DNA of 64,000 nucleotides from Phlebotomus papatasi. Its lineage: Eukaryota > Arthropoda > Insecta > Diptera > Psychodidae. Positions 10,794 to 23,452 of the stretch are shown here, in pieces. The translations under genes were made by a program, and so were the position numbers. Each line of letters starts with the position of its first letter. Position 1 is the stretch's first letter. The notes under the pieces are model-generated. The model had not been told where the DNA came from and ran no database searches. It saw only the letters and a program-made list of their open reading frames with translations. The stretch lies in NCBI RefSeq assembly GCF_024763615.1, contig NC_077222.1:72106001-72170000 (forward strand), in the 5' to 3' direction.

Positions 10794-10990
10794 GGAGAAA
10801 GTTGGATACCTTTGAATTCAAGCACCTTTAAAATGGTTTTTTTTTCTATTTTTAAATGACACTCAGCCTTATCATAATGGAATTTAGCTTCATTATTGCT
10901 TTGTGGAGCTGAATAAATTATGTAATGGTAAGGTCTATCTAAATTTATTTAAAAATAGAAGAAACCCATTTTAAAGGTGCCTCACTTCTC
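10794..10990. repeat. 'GTGGGGCACC' foldback MITE, diverged copy
   Basis: Ends GGAGAAAGTTGGATACCTTT and AAAGGTGCCTCACTTCTC are inverted and flanked by TA. The interior keeps the family's paired TTATC...ATAATGG and AATTTATTTAAAAATAG-like arms. Confidence 0.75.
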
Positions 10991-12535
10991 TATAATTATT
11001 TATTTATAACAAATTGAATCTCTGATGCTTCTGAATAATTACTCGGAATAAATTGGTTCCTTGTAATATCCAAAGGACTATATAAAATCTAAAAAAAATT
11101 ATAATAAAATACATTGTTTTATTAGATAAATAATTAATCATAAGAACGAAATTAGTTTTTTGCCTTTATTTTTCCGTGCCTTTTTAAAGGATTATAACGT
11201 CAGTTCTCCCAAGAGCATAAATTGAGTTTTCCTTAAACACCTTTCTTATTAAAAATCAAATTAAAGAAAGAAAATCACATATGGGTATATAAGCTTGATA
11301 TTGAGAAAGCCTTAAGGGCATTAGTTTTTGTTCCAAACCATTTCATAATACATTATATACATTTGTTGCTTAACAAAAACCAAGTCATAGACATAAAATA
11401 AGAAAAGCCTTCAAACCAATCTTAAATCTTGTTTTTGGGGTCAATTTGTTTTGTTTTGACCCTATAGTATTTGTTTATTTTGGCACAAGAGTAATATCAA
11501 TGACTTATCTCAAAAGCGAACTGGACAATTCTTGTTCAGTATCTCCTTTGCGTGGTTGAAAAATTTCAGTACAAAAACAGAAATTACTTTCGTTTATGAT
11601 ATTTATGGGGATTTCCTTCTGATAAACTGATTAAATATTTGTAGTTGTAATTTCAAATATAAATGTCTTAGAATGCAATGCTATTTTCAGTTGAGATAAT
11701 AATTTTCCACACCCTTGTTTACGTGCTGATATGAGATTGATTCTATAATTACTTTCTTCAAGCCTGTTCTTTACATTGATTATAACTAAATAAATCCTAA
11801 TGAATTTGGCGTTGGTAATTGTTCAAAAAAGCTCTTTACCTGCATTTAAATTCAAAGAAGACTGCAATATTAAATCCTTTTAGGATCTTTTCTTTTGCTT
11901 AGAATAGTTATGAATCAATAAAAAAAATAATGTAAGTTTAATATATATTATATATACTATCAAAAAGTGTAATTCAAATGATTTTATTTGAGAAATTATA
12001 AAATATTTCCATTTTTTGTAATTCCTTTTTATATTTATGTACAGAAAATTAGTAGTCAAGGAGAAGGACACCCAATACCCACCTCCAACCCTCATCAAAA
12101 GTTTCCCTTGAAGTGTGCTTTTGTTTTTCATAAAGGAAATTTTGCAAATAAACAAACTCAAAAGAACTTTTTATTTATCAAAAAAAAAAAACGGTAAAAA
12201 AGTTTACAAATCCTAAGCGCAATGCTGTACATAATATATTGTATATATTTCTATAAATATAACCCTCAAAACAATTTTTAAAGAAAAACCAAAAGAGGTT
12301 GACTTGGAAACTAAGATGAATGCTTTCATTCTTTTTCTGAGCTCTCTTCTTTTCCGATGGTCATAAGGTTTTATACTTTTTCATAATTTCTAGAAAATTT
12401 TAATTTATTTTTTGAATGTTAAAATATATATCTACACTTGCAAAATATGTAATAGTATTTATAATTGCATTTATTTTGGTCGATAAAGGATAAAAACCCA
12501 CTTAAATCAACCTTGGGAAAACTGGGGCAGTAGTA
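10991..12535. other. AT-rich DNA, no gene seen
   Basis: Many homopolymer runs and no coding-like frame. The open frames at 11,880-12,161 and 11,988-12,197 overlap on opposite strands in low-complexity sequence and are not believable. Confidence 0.45.
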
Positions 12536-12748
12536 GGGGAAAGCGCGCTACCTTCGGACAATTTATGCTTCGCACAATTCAATTTTTTTAGAGTCTTATA
12601 AATGAATTTGGTTCATTATAATATGTTTTAATAGCTAGTCCAATGCCTCAAATTTTCAGAAAAGAAATATGGTCAAACCCTTAAGGAACATAGAGAAAAA
12701 ATTGGATTGTCCGAAGCTTGAGTCGTCCGAACGTAGCGTGCTTTTCCC
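12536..12748. repeat. 213-bp MITE with GGGGAAAGCGCGCTA ends
   Basis: Left GGGGAAAGCGCGCTACCTTC and right end CGTAGCGTGCTTTTCCC are inverted and flanked by TA. GGACAAT...ATTGTCC and CTTCGCAC/GAAGC pairs continue the arms inward. Confidence 0.75.
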
Positions 12749-13524
12749 TAAACACGGGGTAGCGGGGATAGCGGTAAACAGTGCAATTTTTTTTAATTAG
12801 ATATTATTCCTCAGATGATGAGATATATGAATTTATAGATACTTTAGGGATCCTTGACTATTCAAGAAATAAATAATAAAGTTTACAACTACGCAGGTTT
12901 ACTACTACCTCAATTTTCCCTATATAATTTATTTACGCTACCGGCGTTACTTTTAGATCAGGAAAATTTCATAGAATCAAATTACCCATCCCTTTCTTTC
13001 TCAAATCTATTGTTCGTGTTTATTAGTTTCAGACAAAATCTAATTTGAGATCATTTTAAATGCTTAAAAGAAGATATTGAGTACAAAATTATGGGATATA
13101 CAGTGAGTGTCAATAGTTTGTTGCCTAATGGATGTTTGAGAAATCAAGTGAAAAAAATGATAGAAAAAAATACTTTTCCAAATTTTTCTTTTTGCAGATG
13201 AATTCCTTGTAATCCGTAGATATTATTTATAGTTTTCAAAAAAAATAATTAATTTTATTTCATATCAAAAATAATTATTTTCCAAAACTTGGTCATTTTT
13301 GAAAAATCAAAAGTTTGTTGCCTCATTAAAAAAACTAATTCAAAATGGTGAAAACGTGCAACCAACTTTATGTAAACCGGTTACATTTTGAGCTTATGTC
13401 ATTTGATAGGCAAATGGTAGATTTGTACATTTTTAAGGCTGTCAATGTTAAATATATAGGTGTAAGAGTGATGATAAATAACAAGAAATGATCAGTTTTT
13501 TGATAATTCATAATTTAGGTTATA

Positions 13525-13887
13525 ATGGCAAATTACAAAAAGTTGAAAGGTGGGATATTGTCCAGAGATACTGCTGGAAGGAATCGGCGTCGCTTAATTG
13601 CTAAATTTTATGGAAATTCATGAAAAGTTATACATAAAATGGTCAAATATTATAGTTATGAGGCACGAGTACATCTGAAAAACGCTACTGGTAGACTCAG
13701 GGTTTCGACTCAGAAAGTCGATAACCGCATTCTAGGTATCTCTGATAGTAACCCCATGATGTTTGCTTCAAAAATTCAAAGTCGGCTGGTTACAGAAGGC
13801 ATACAGGCTCCAAATGTTTCGAAAATCAAACTCAAAATGAAAGAAAATATAAGAATAGGTACTTGGCTCGCAAGATTCCATTGGTAA
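13525..13887 (+). pseudogene. Tc1-like transposase N-terminal fragment, left arm
   Basis: From ATG 13525 the frame reads MANYKKLKGGILSRDTAGRN, meets an in-frame TGA at 13621-13623, then continues VKYYSYEARVHLKNATGRLR and on through DSNPMMFASKIQSRLVTEG to about SKIKLKMKENIRIGTWLARF. The basic helix-rich region, the GRxR hook motif and the second helix-turn-helix fit the paired DNA-binding domain of Tc1 transposases. The rest of the enzyme is missing. Confidence 0.7.
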
Positions 13888-14019
13888 GCAAAACCAAACT
13901 GCGTAAGAGGTTGTATTTTTACGTTTTTAGCATGCTCCAAGTGAATTTACAACCTTTTAACCAGATTGGTTTTGTTTACCAATGGAAACCTGGAAACCAA
14001 GTAATTATTCTTACCACTT

Positions 14020-14327
14020 TCATTCAATTGCGGTTGGTTTTGAAGCCTGTATGCCTTCTGTAACCGGTCGACTCTGAATTTTTGAAGCAAACATCATGGG
14101 GTTACTATCAGAGATACCTAGAATGCGGTTATCGACTCTCTGAGTCAAAATCCTGGGTCTACCAGTAGCGTTTTTCAAATGTACTCGTACTTCATCACTA
14201 TAATATTTGACCATTTTATGTTTAACTTTTCATGAATTCCATAAAATTTGGCAATTAAGCGACGCCGATTCCTTCCAGCAGTATCTCTGGACAATATCCC
14301 ACCTTTCAACTTTTTGTAATTTGCCAT
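14020..14327 (-). pseudogene. Tc1-like transposase N-terminal fragment, right arm
   Basis: This is the mirror copy of the left-arm fragment. It starts with the same MANYKK at 14327 on the minus strand, carries an early break, and then reads VKYYSDEVRVHLKNATGRPR through FASKIQSRPVTEGIQ. GRPR is closer to the canonical Tc1 hook than the GRLR of the left arm. Confidence 0.7.
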
Positions 14328-14938
14328 TATAACCTAAATTATGAATTATCAAAAAACTGATTATTTCTTGTTATTTATCATCACTCTTACACCTATATAT
14401 TTAACATTGACAGCCTTAAAAATGTACAAATCTACCATTTGCCTATCAAATGACATAAGCTCAAAATGTAACCGGTTTACATAAAGTTGGTTGCACGTTT
14501 TCACCATTTTGAATTAGTTTTTTTAATGAGGCAACAAACTTTTGATTTTTCAAAAATGACCAACTTTTGGAAAATAATTATTTTTGATATGAAATAAAAT
14601 TAATTATTTTTTTTGAAAACTATAAATAATATATACGGATTACAAGGAACTCATCTGCAAAAAGAAAAATTTGGAAAAGTATTTTTTTCTATCATTTTTT
14701 TCACTTGATTTTTCAAACATCCATTAGGCAACAAATTATTGACACTCACTGTACATATATACGCGAGGAAGAAAGGAATGGAAATTTGGATTTCATGAAA
14801 TTTTCCTGATTTAAATGGTGGTATGCCTGAAACTTTAAAATAATTTATAGAAATGCTTAAAAAATTATAGGGATAACATCGATAAAACAAAAAATAGTAA
14901 AATTAAGTAGATAAAGAAATAAAGTTACTTTGTTCCCT

Positions 14939-15099
14939 GCGGGTGGTTTTGACACCCCCCTGTTCATAAGCTTTTCATTATTTCTAGAACTTAAGAATGG
15001 TCTTTACCGATCCGATCTACCATTCTGATCGGTAAAGACTATTCTTAAGTTCTATAAATAAAGAAAAGCTTACAAACAGGGGGTTTCAAAGTCACCCGC
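14939..15099. repeat. Near-perfect hairpin MITE (about 160 bp)
   Basis: GCGGGTGGTTTTGACACCCC on the left pairs with the inverse at 15,080-15,099. The arms stay paired through AAGCTTTTC, TTCTAGAACTTAAGAAT and GTCTTTACCGATC almost to the centre. It lies between two Tc1-like copies. Confidence 0.8.
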
Positions 15100-15176
15100 G
15101 ATTACGGTATCCTCCTCAATTTTGAGAAGGCTTCTATCACCTTTTCGGCGTAGCTTTTAGATCAAGTTGCTTTTCA

Positions 15177-15519
15177 TAAAAATTAAAAATGTACAAATCC
15201 ACCATTTGCCTCTCAAATGACATAAACTCAAAATGTAACCGGTTTACAATAAGTTGGTTGCATGTTTTGATCATTTTAAATCAGTTTTTTAAATGAGGCA
15301 ACAAACTTTTGATTTTTCTAAAATGACCAACTTTTAGAAAACAATTATTTTTGATATGAAATAAAATTAATTATTTCTTTTGAAAATATATATATAATAT
15401 CTACGGATTACAGGGAACTCATCTGCAAAAAGAAAAATTTAGAAAAGTATTTTTTTCTATTATTTTTTTCACTTGTTTTCTCAAACATGCATTAGGCAAC
15501 AAACTATTGACACTCACTG
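15177..15519. mobile_element. Truncated third copy of the Tc1-like element end
   Basis: Matches the outer part of the right arm of the 13101-14751 element (ACCATTTGCCTCTCAAATGA, ACCGGTTTAC...AAGTTGGTTGCA, AGGCAACAAAC). It ends with the same terminus CTATTGACACTCACTG followed by TA. The inner, transposase-bearing part is missing. Confidence 0.8.
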
Positions 15520-15659
15520 TATCACGTATGATGCACGCACATCTTTATGAAACACTGTTAGGCATATTTCTAGTTGATGTTCCATATGAACGTTGTCACA
15601 CGAAAATCTTCTTGACTGAAGTATATTCTTAAAACGAAAACACTTAAGGATATACTTCA

Positions 15660-15850
15660 GTCGAGATGAAATTTTACATCGAAAAAGAGTATCAATTACA
15701 TCGATATCCGACGAATTAATTCAATTTGCACGAAGAGTTGTTTCAACTCTATTTACTAAAATTTACAACGAAAAAGAGTAAAAATTACATCTATATTCGT
15801 AAAGTTAATTCAACTCTGCCATAGAGTTGTTTTAACTTTTTAGGTTTTTT
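15660..15850. repeat. Imperfect direct repeat, two units of about 100 bp
   Basis: Two successive blocks share ATTTTACA(T)CGAAAAAGAGTA, then ATTACATC, then GAGTTGTTT(C/T)AACT. TACTTCAGTCGAGATG just before also occurs at about 9432. Class unknown. Confidence 0.5.
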
Positions 15851-15977
15851 CTTTGTATATTTATCGTAAAATAAGAATGTAGCTTTACATGATGATTTAA
15901 ATTTTTATTTAAACCTTTTATCTTAGAATTGAAGAGACTTTCTGTCAAGTAAGTATAAACCCCTGTTTGTAATTTAG

Positions 15978-16178
15978 TAGAAAGCTTTTAGGCTTCGCAC
16001 ACATTCTGGCTTCGAACATTTCATATTTTCCCATATCCTTTTAATGAATCTGACCTATTTTTTTTTAGGATATATATGACTTAAGACTACTTATTAAAAT
16101 ATATTACCATTAGGTCAGATTCACCAAAGGAATATAGGAAAAATGTGAAATGTGTGCGAAGCCTGAAAACCTTTCCCT
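15978..16178. repeat. About 200-bp MITE with GGCTTCGCACACA arms
   Basis: GAAAGCTTTTAGGCTTCGCA on the left is inverted at the right as TGCGAAGCCTGAAAACCTTTC. The arms continue through TTCATATTTTCCCATAT. Exact ends are uncertain. Confidence 0.65.
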
Positions 16179-18820
16179 GTATATGAATTTTTTAAATGGC
16201 CATAAGTGGTAAATCTGCTCTAATTTGTGCATGCTCCGGTAAAACAATATATGAAATTTTTCAGTAATTTTCCACAAATTTCACCGCAATAGAAAGCTCA
16301 ATAAATTTAATTTCTGTATTTTGGCGGAAAAATCATATCCTGCGGTCTGCGTCTGAAGGATAAACAGTTGGAGCTACATCCTTGGTAAAGGTCGTGTCTC
16401 TTCTATAGTTAAACATATGATAGAAAGGCCTTCCTCATATCACTCTTTCTCTCTTTCTCTGTGTGGTCAATGGCTCTTAAATCTCATGCTGTTCATTGTG
16501 TTATGTAGAAAGTTTTTCGAGTGAGCTTCTCTGTGGAATTTGACGGGTGCAGAAGGCCAAACACTTGCCCAATTCACTTATCTCGATGGTACATTTGACT
16601 TGAGTGTATTTGTGGCAGGGAAATGAGGCCGAAAGGGAATTTCTTCAGAGTGGAATTCTTCAATTTTATCCAAATGACCTTGTCGAGGTGAACAGAGACT
16701 GGCCAAAAAAAAAAGAAGCTCGATGAGATTGAAGAGGCAGTAAAAAAAGGCCAATGCGGGATGGTGCGCGGAAGGTAAAGAGGTATATAGAACCAATACT
16801 TTGAATTTTTTTGGTTCGAGCCGGAATCCAAGAGTCAGGAGGGTGATTCAGTCAAAACAGAGAATCAGATAGAATGCCGAATGGAAAATTCCACTCACAG
16901 ACACAAGCGCACTATCAATTCACTCTTTTCATGAATTGGCTTGGTGAAATAGCCTCGAGCATGGCAAGTTGCATAAAAAAACCACACCGTTTTTTAATAC
17001 TATATATAAACACAGTCTTTATGTATTGAATGACTCTCTTTAAATAAAACGGTTCCAGAGGTTGCACACCTGGATTTTTGTGCACTTTTTCCAGCAATTT
17101 TTGCACTAGAATCATTCCCAGAGACCTAGAGAAATTCTTCAAGACGAATTCTTCATTTGGGTTTCATGGGTTTCATGCCACATATCTCTTTGTTGCTGAC
17201 AGAAACAATTAATAGAAAATTTTTCAAATTTTCCTAAAAGGCGATTGCGGGAAGCCTTATTGATCACCAAATTTGGAAAAGACGGAAACAGGGAAGGAGG
17301 AAGATATTTTCTTCAACATTGAGAAAAAAAAAGAATGCAAAAAAAATGTGTTAGAGAAGTGAGATAGAAGGAACATGTTCTTTGTATTATGCATAGAGTG
17401 GAAAATTTTTTCATTGCCATATAAGCATTCTTTTGCAAATTCTTTTCAAGTCAACAATATTTTGGTGGGTGGAACACGAAAAAAAAGAGGTCTGATAAGC
17501 CCAACTGAAATTTGATTAGCGTAACCATATGCCTTATCGATGCGACATTCTCATATATACACTAGCAGTCCCAATGAAATATGACGATAAATTGGAGGAT
17601 GGTTACGAAATATTGGCTTACGTGCCATTTGTTCTTGAAACAATCATAAGAACAACTGATACAGTGATATACGTGCCTCTTTTCCACTCAAATGGCTCCA
17701 CATCAAATAAAAATGCTTGAAATACTTCAATCAATTGGTCACGGTTAATCTCTTGATACAAGAAACAGGAAAAAAACACGAAAAATTCGGCACCACGAGC
17801 TAGAAAGAGCATTTCATGAATTAGGGCTTGCCTTATCATGGTAATAAAATGCACTCGATTGAGCTATAAATATCATTTTTGACACTCTTAAAATGCGCAT
17901 TACGACGAAATAATTTTTCCATGCAACATTCATTTAGAAAATCTAATAACAATGTATAGATAGGGCAAATCTTGGTTCATTAGAACGCAATGTTGCTGTA
18001 GCGCAAAATTCATTTACAAAACAGCAATAAAGTGAGATGCTAAAGTTTCCAGTTCTCTTCTTCAGATCTAGTTAGAACTAGATTTTGAGTATATTTGCTT
18101 CACTTCAATTAATTTCTTGGAATGTGTCATATATCTCCAGTTTTATTTACTTGAATGAGTTTATAGACAACATTTCTATTATTCGTTGTTAGAAATACAA
18201 ACTAAAAATTATATATAAATATTTATTTTTTATACGGAATGGTAAAGTATCTCATTTTCGACATCTCTGTTTGATAGTATTCTACGCCGGTTTATAACAA
18301 TAATGTAATATATTAAATATATTAGTATAAAATTTGTGGAATATCAGAATTCCAGGTATAAAAGAATTCCCAAAAATTCATTAAAAAAAAGTTGTTGTTT
18401 CTGAGCTAAAAATGAATAATGGAATTGTCAATAGGTAACACGTAGTTAAAGATCTTATATAAACGATTTTATAAACAAATTCTCAAAAAGGATCAGTACG
18501 CAATTGAAAAAATGACTATTTTTGTCAAAAATAGTGACTCAATAACACGAACTATATGCCTTCATTAACAATTTTTATCTTGATAAAAGTCAAGAAGTAA
18601 CTAAAAGAATTTTGCAAAAATACAAACAAATTTAATTAAATATTCTGTTTAAACTTGCTCAATTTTCAGGGGTTTAATTCATTTACCGTCTATGCGAATG
18701 TTGACTTTATCTTGATTTCATTCATGGGCTTAGCACTTTACTGCCACAATTTAAGTTTGTTTATTTTAAAGCTTTTTATAGAATTATCGATACAGTAGAG
18801 TTCCTTAAATATGATCGATA
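16179..18820. other. Mostly unique non-coding DNA
   Basis: About 16,480-17,860 is mixed-composition and not obviously repetitive, and could hold regulatory sequence. No splice-bounded coding exon or protein domain is recognised. Overlapping opposite-strand open frames (for example 17,529-17,720 and 17,618-17,854) are taken as chance. Confidence 0.4.
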
Positions 18821-19616
18821 GGGGAGACTGGGGCAGAATTAATCATGGGTAGAATTAGACAGTTGGATGTTAGGGGAGACTGGGGCAAAAAGTCACAAAA
18901 CGGATATTTTATTTTTTTACAAGCTACTCGAGCGCTTCAAAAATTTCTAATTTGCGCAGTTTTATAGGAAATTTACCGCTCTACAACTTTGTGAAAGTAA
19001 TTTTCCTCTATTTTGTAAGGAAATACATTTATCGAGACTGCAAATCGTTTGACCAATGCAAACAACAAGCGGCGAGACATGATAATGACGTTTCTTTTCA
19101 CCGTGAGACATCAGAAATTGCTTCGCTTTTTGTTACTTTTTGCTCCATACCTTTTGTTACTTTTTACCCCAAGTGGCAATTTTTAATAAAAGGATTTCTG
19201 GAGAAAAGAACTTTTGTGAAATTCTAAAATAGATAAGCGGATTCGTATTCAAAAAATCCAAATTATTTAGAAAATATTCACCAGTGCATCAATTTTGGAA
19301 AATTAGTAGGTAATAATTGTTATCTTCTCCAAGGAAAATATTTCAAAAATAGGGCTAAAAATTTCGATATTTTTTATTTTATAAATTCCTTGTTCGAATT
19401 ATAAGAAACTTACGACATTGAAGGTCTATGGAGGCTATTAAAAAAAAAATTTGAGCCGCTATCTTTTTTACCTTGGAAGATATTGAATTTTGAATTTCTC
19501 GATTTGTGACTTTTTGCCCCAGTCTCCCCTATACTTTTCATTAAAAAATTGAGCAAAATACTATTACTATTAACAGAAAAATTTCATTTGTTGCTTAATT
19601 CTACCTCGGTCTCCCT
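18821..19616. repeat. MITE with GGGGAGACTGGGGC ends, interrupted by a relative
   Basis: Outer ends GGGGAGACTGGGGCAGAATT and the inverse of AGGGAGACCGAGGTAGAATT are flanked by TA (18819-18820, 19617-19618). The outer element is only about 140 bp without the 657-bp insert at 18873-19529, which has near-identical tips. Confidence 0.8.
18873..19529. repeat. 657-bp element with GGGGAGACTGGGGCAAAAAG ends, nested
   Basis: Inverted tips GGGGAGACTGGGGCAAAAAG / CTTTTTGCCCCAGTCTCCCC are flanked by TA. The interior is homologous, in inverted orientation, to 29606-30498 (shared GTCACAAA, AGTTTTATAGGA, GTGAGACATCAGAAATTGCT-type words). The 91-codon frame at 18,952-19,227 is not coding-like. A short relative is at 43057-43291. 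Confidence 0.85.
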
Positions 19617-20488
19617 TAGTTGAATGCAAAATCTAAAATTTGAAGTTCATTTCGGAATTATAACTACTTTTCTCTGCCGCTTCCTCAATATTATTATATA
19701 ATATTAACTTCCTCGACAAATTTGATTTATTTAAAAATAAATTGCAATGATCTCTAAACTGATTTTTCTTACTTTTTTTTAGAGTACTTAAGGGCATTTC
19801 ATATTAATTCCAAATGTACTGAATTTGCGGAATTTGCCCTCTTTAGGTTGATTTTCTGCAAAACGTGAGAATTTGTCATAATAATGATTCTTTTAGAACT
19901 AGTCACCAAAGCTTTTGAAAATAAGTTGCAATTGTATCTGACAAACTTTAAATGCCTAATTAGCCAGATAAATTATTTTCAATTTTCATGAAATTGGTTG
20001 CGATTTTAGAAAATCATGCGAGGGATGAGGTAAGAAATAATAAAAAGCTCATGTGACTTATATCGCTTTTATCATGAGAACGTAATTTACGTGAATTCAA
20101 TTCTCATAGCATCTTTCTCTATACTAAGTGAAGTATCTTTATTCGTCAGCAATAAATGCCAAATTAGATAATTTTTCAAGAGAAAAATTCAGTGATAATA
20201 TGGCACAAAATGCTATAGAAGAATTAGGCCTTTCCTCTAGCAGGATTTCTGGACCTGTGTCCAAATTCACGAGCGTAACCATAAAAAGTTTTTGACTGGT
20301 TACATGTTAATGTATTTTATAAAGATAATTTTGTCTCATTGCTTAAAAGACGACAGTGTCTCGGATTAATTTAAAATGGAGTGTTGTACGAGATGATTGG
20401 TTTTGGTTATGGCTAAATTTCCGATTAGCGAAATAGACAGTAATCATTTTCGACTATAATTACGTCTGAGATTTTGACCTCTGCTTTA

Positions 20489-20697
20489 TTATTTTTCCTT
20501 ATGTAGGGATAGGGTAGTCAGTTATCCTCCGTATTCCCCACGGAATCAAAATGCTGCTAGGCTCACTGGATGCAAATTGATACACCTTCAATGCTACGAA
20601 AATTTGCCATGATTTAAAAGAGATTCGAACCCAGGACTCAAGACGCCTGCTTCATAGTGCGAGTACTCTACCACTTGATTTATTGAATTTACTTTTA
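20489..20697 (-). repeat. tRNA-derived SINE, uninterrupted copy
   Basis: Minus-strand head TCAAGTGGTAGAGTACTCGC (A-box region) is followed by GGGTTCGAATC (B box, about 20,622-20,632), spaced as in a tRNA. The body shared with the 4,110-4,556 copy extends to about 20,489. RNA polymerase III boxes plus a shared unrelated tail are the hallmark of tRNA SINEs. Confidence 0.75.
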
Positions 20698-22507
20698 GCT
20701 TTAGAAAGAATCATGAGTGATCTATTTTTTCTGGTCTCAACTTTGTTGATAAGCCTAGTCAGCGTCATAAATAAACCAAACCTTAAGCTTTGCGGTATAA
20801 TAACTTTGCAGGGTTTTATATAAAACAATGAAATCATAAGACTTGAGATAAGATGGAAAACCCTATCATTAACGTCACTTAATACTTTTATAAGATTACT
20901 AAGTAACATTTAAGCATGCCTAGTTCGCCAGGAATCTTTATTGTCTGTCATCGTCAATTCAAGCGAACAATGAATCTGCGAAAGCTTCAAGTGGAATAGG
21001 TGTGACTCAGAGCTTTTAGCGATGATTGTTGTTTGAATAAGAAATTAGATTTTTCCATGCAAATTGGCGCTATAAATCAAGAAGAATATTGTCTCTCGCA
21101 CAGCAAGAACCTATGGGTTTGGTCTATTTATAGTTCAATCGGCAATTTATTCAATTCTATGAGAAACGTTTATTAATTGATAACCAAGTAAGTGAGAACA
21201 CAGTGCGAGTCGCGTGGAAGAAATTATGATTTTTTTCTTGGTATCATATTATTCCACGTGATTTAATTATTTTATTTTTCAATTCTCACACGACACTGGA
21301 ATTTTAGCATTTCATAAGATTCTGCGACGGAAGATTATGTTAAAGGAGACACTCTTAATATTTGCTGAGATAACAGCCCATTTGTGTGTTATGTACTTAT
21401 TTAATTACTCACTTTTTGTCCTTATCTTACGACGCCTATAAATAACTTTGTGGTTAAAACAAGCACTATCATTTTACTAGCTTGATGTCGTTCTATTCAT
21501 AGATTTTCGTTTAATTAAACTTAATTCGTCGAGAACACTATTATATACTGTAAGATATGGTAAATATTATGAGGATTCTAATAAGAAACTATAAGATAAG
21601 AAATTAAGCTTTCACTTTCTATCTTCAGTTATTTATTTGTTATTGGGAGATAAAATATGTCTCTTGAAGATATAAAGAAAAAGATAACATAATGTTAAAT
21701 ACATAAAACGAATAGCCCCAAATTAAAAAAAAATTTGAAGGATAAAAGTATTCTCAAGCAAATAAAATCTAGTTTCTTCTGGTTCTTATCTAAATTTATT
21801 AGAGAGCGTGAGGCTTTAGAGATAGGTATTCTGATAGCTGTGATACAAAACCTTGATATTTCTATCGAACATGACCCCAAGAGTCCGAAAGTGCTTTTAT
21901 ATACGTTAAATTCTGTTATGGTTATCGCGTGGCATAATTAAACAGTATGCTACAAGGACGAGAGCTGGTATAGTATTTTAGGATACCTAAAGGGTTGTTT
22001 TAATATTTACATGATACCCTTTCTTGTTTTTTGATATTCCAAATCAAAACTATTAATTTTTTTTTTGATAAAAAAACTAAAATAAAGTAACTTAAATAAA
22101 AAATGTTATTCGGTTATGTAGAAGAATTAGACCAAAATGTGATAAAAAACTGATATTTTATTTTTTCATGTTCTTTCAGAAGTTCATAGAGATATCTAAA
22201 TAATTATAACCTAGTCCCCGGAGAGTGGCCTTCAAAGTTGAAGCCAATTTCTTACTTTCACATACAAATCCGTATGAGAATTTTTTTTGCATCCGTGATC
22301 GTTATGCTAAATATTTAAAAAGTGAGAAGTTTTTCCGTATTATAAGATACCTTTCCGTATGGAGGGAAAAATATACTAAATTTTTGTTTAAATAGTTTTT
22401 TTTCGTTGGAGCACTGTAAGCTGAGTCCGAGATCAATTTAGGAATTGGCTTCAAATAGCTCCATATAAAAAGGTCAACTAGCCAGGCGCTTGATTATAAC
22501 ATTCCTA
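20698..22507. other. AT-rich DNA, no gene seen
   Basis: No coding-like exon. At about 22,320-22,470 lies an inverted copy of the repeat seen at 465-600. Confidence 0.4.
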
Positions 22508-22720
22508 GGGAGAACTGGGGCACATTTGAATTGGAGCAGTTTTGAAATTAGGTGTTTTCTTCCTATTTTGAAATTAAACTGGACCTTATGATGATATAAT
22601 TTGGCTCCACAAAGTAGTTTTGAAGTGAAATTACATTTTGACAACACCCATACTACTTTAAAATAGGAGAAAAAGCCCGATTTCAAAACTGCCCCAATTC
22701 AAAGGTGCCCCACTTCCTCC
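22508..22720. repeat. 'GTGGGGCACC' foldback MITE, copy
   Basis: Ends GGGAGAACTGGGGCACATTT and AAAGGTGCCCCACTTCCTCC are inverted and flanked by TA. The arms continue through TTTTGAAAT(T)AGG...CCCGATTTCAAAA. Confidence 0.85.
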
Positions 22721-23452
22721 TAAAGAAAATATACTGCTTTATCAAAATGCAGAAAGCCTTTCTTCTCTATTCAAAAAAAATCCTGATTTGGAAGGCCAAA
22801 AGTATGTTTTTCATTTTCTTGTAATATTTTATTACTTGTTGAATTATCAATGAATTTATACAATTTTGATTAACATCTAAAAAATATTTTGATAAGCAAT
22901 AGTAAAATGGAATTATTTTTGAGATGTTAAATTGCAGATGTTTAGCTCCAGAAATTACAGTAACAGCTGTCACTTTTCTTTCGAGATTAATAAAACAAAA
23001 CTTAACGGACCAAGTTGTTCCAAGAAAAATTGAAAGTTTACTAAATTCTCTTCTATGAGGTGAATCAAAAAAAAAACCTAATAGTTTTAGCTAAGATTTG
23101 TGATTAAGAATTTTTCATGAACCTAAAGAATTAATTCCATCCAAAAATAGTGCTTTTGATAAGTAACATAAAAAAATAAAAATATTTTTACTATTTTTTG
23201 ATATAGAAAAAAAAATTATCTAATGTAATGTTTTTTTCTAAATTGGTTGGTCCACTGAGTATTTTTTCTTAATCTCGTAAACAAATTTTAAAAAAATGGT
23301 TTTGAGAAAACATGTTTTAAGTAAGCGTATTCATGCGCCTGATTTCTCAGAGCTGTAATTTCGATAGTTTAAGAGATATAACCCTCAATTTTGAGATAAA
23401 GAAAGCTTAAGCTTAAAGATTTCAGTTAAATATTGATAATCAAATTGAAGTA

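Larger units (their letters stand above)
13101..14751. mobile_element. 1.65-kb palindromic Tc1-like element
   Basis: The left end CAGTGAGTGTCAATAGTTTG and the right end with its inverse are flanked by TA (13099-13100, 14752-14753). The whole element is a near-perfect inverted repeat: about 800 bp on each side, centred near 13,930. Each arm carries the N-terminal DNA-binding part of a Tc1-type transposase (see next two entries). No DDE/D catalytic domain is present. It looks like a head-to-head rearranged, non-autonomous derivative of a Tc1 transposon, moved or formed with intact outer ends. Confidence 0.85.

Noticed and set aside
14939..15099. Rho-independent terminator
   Set aside because: The hairpin is far too long and the organism is a eukaryote; it is a MITE.
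18952..19227. 91-aa frame
   Set aside because: Inside a MITE; the inverted relative at 29606-30498 has stops and an unrelated frame there.
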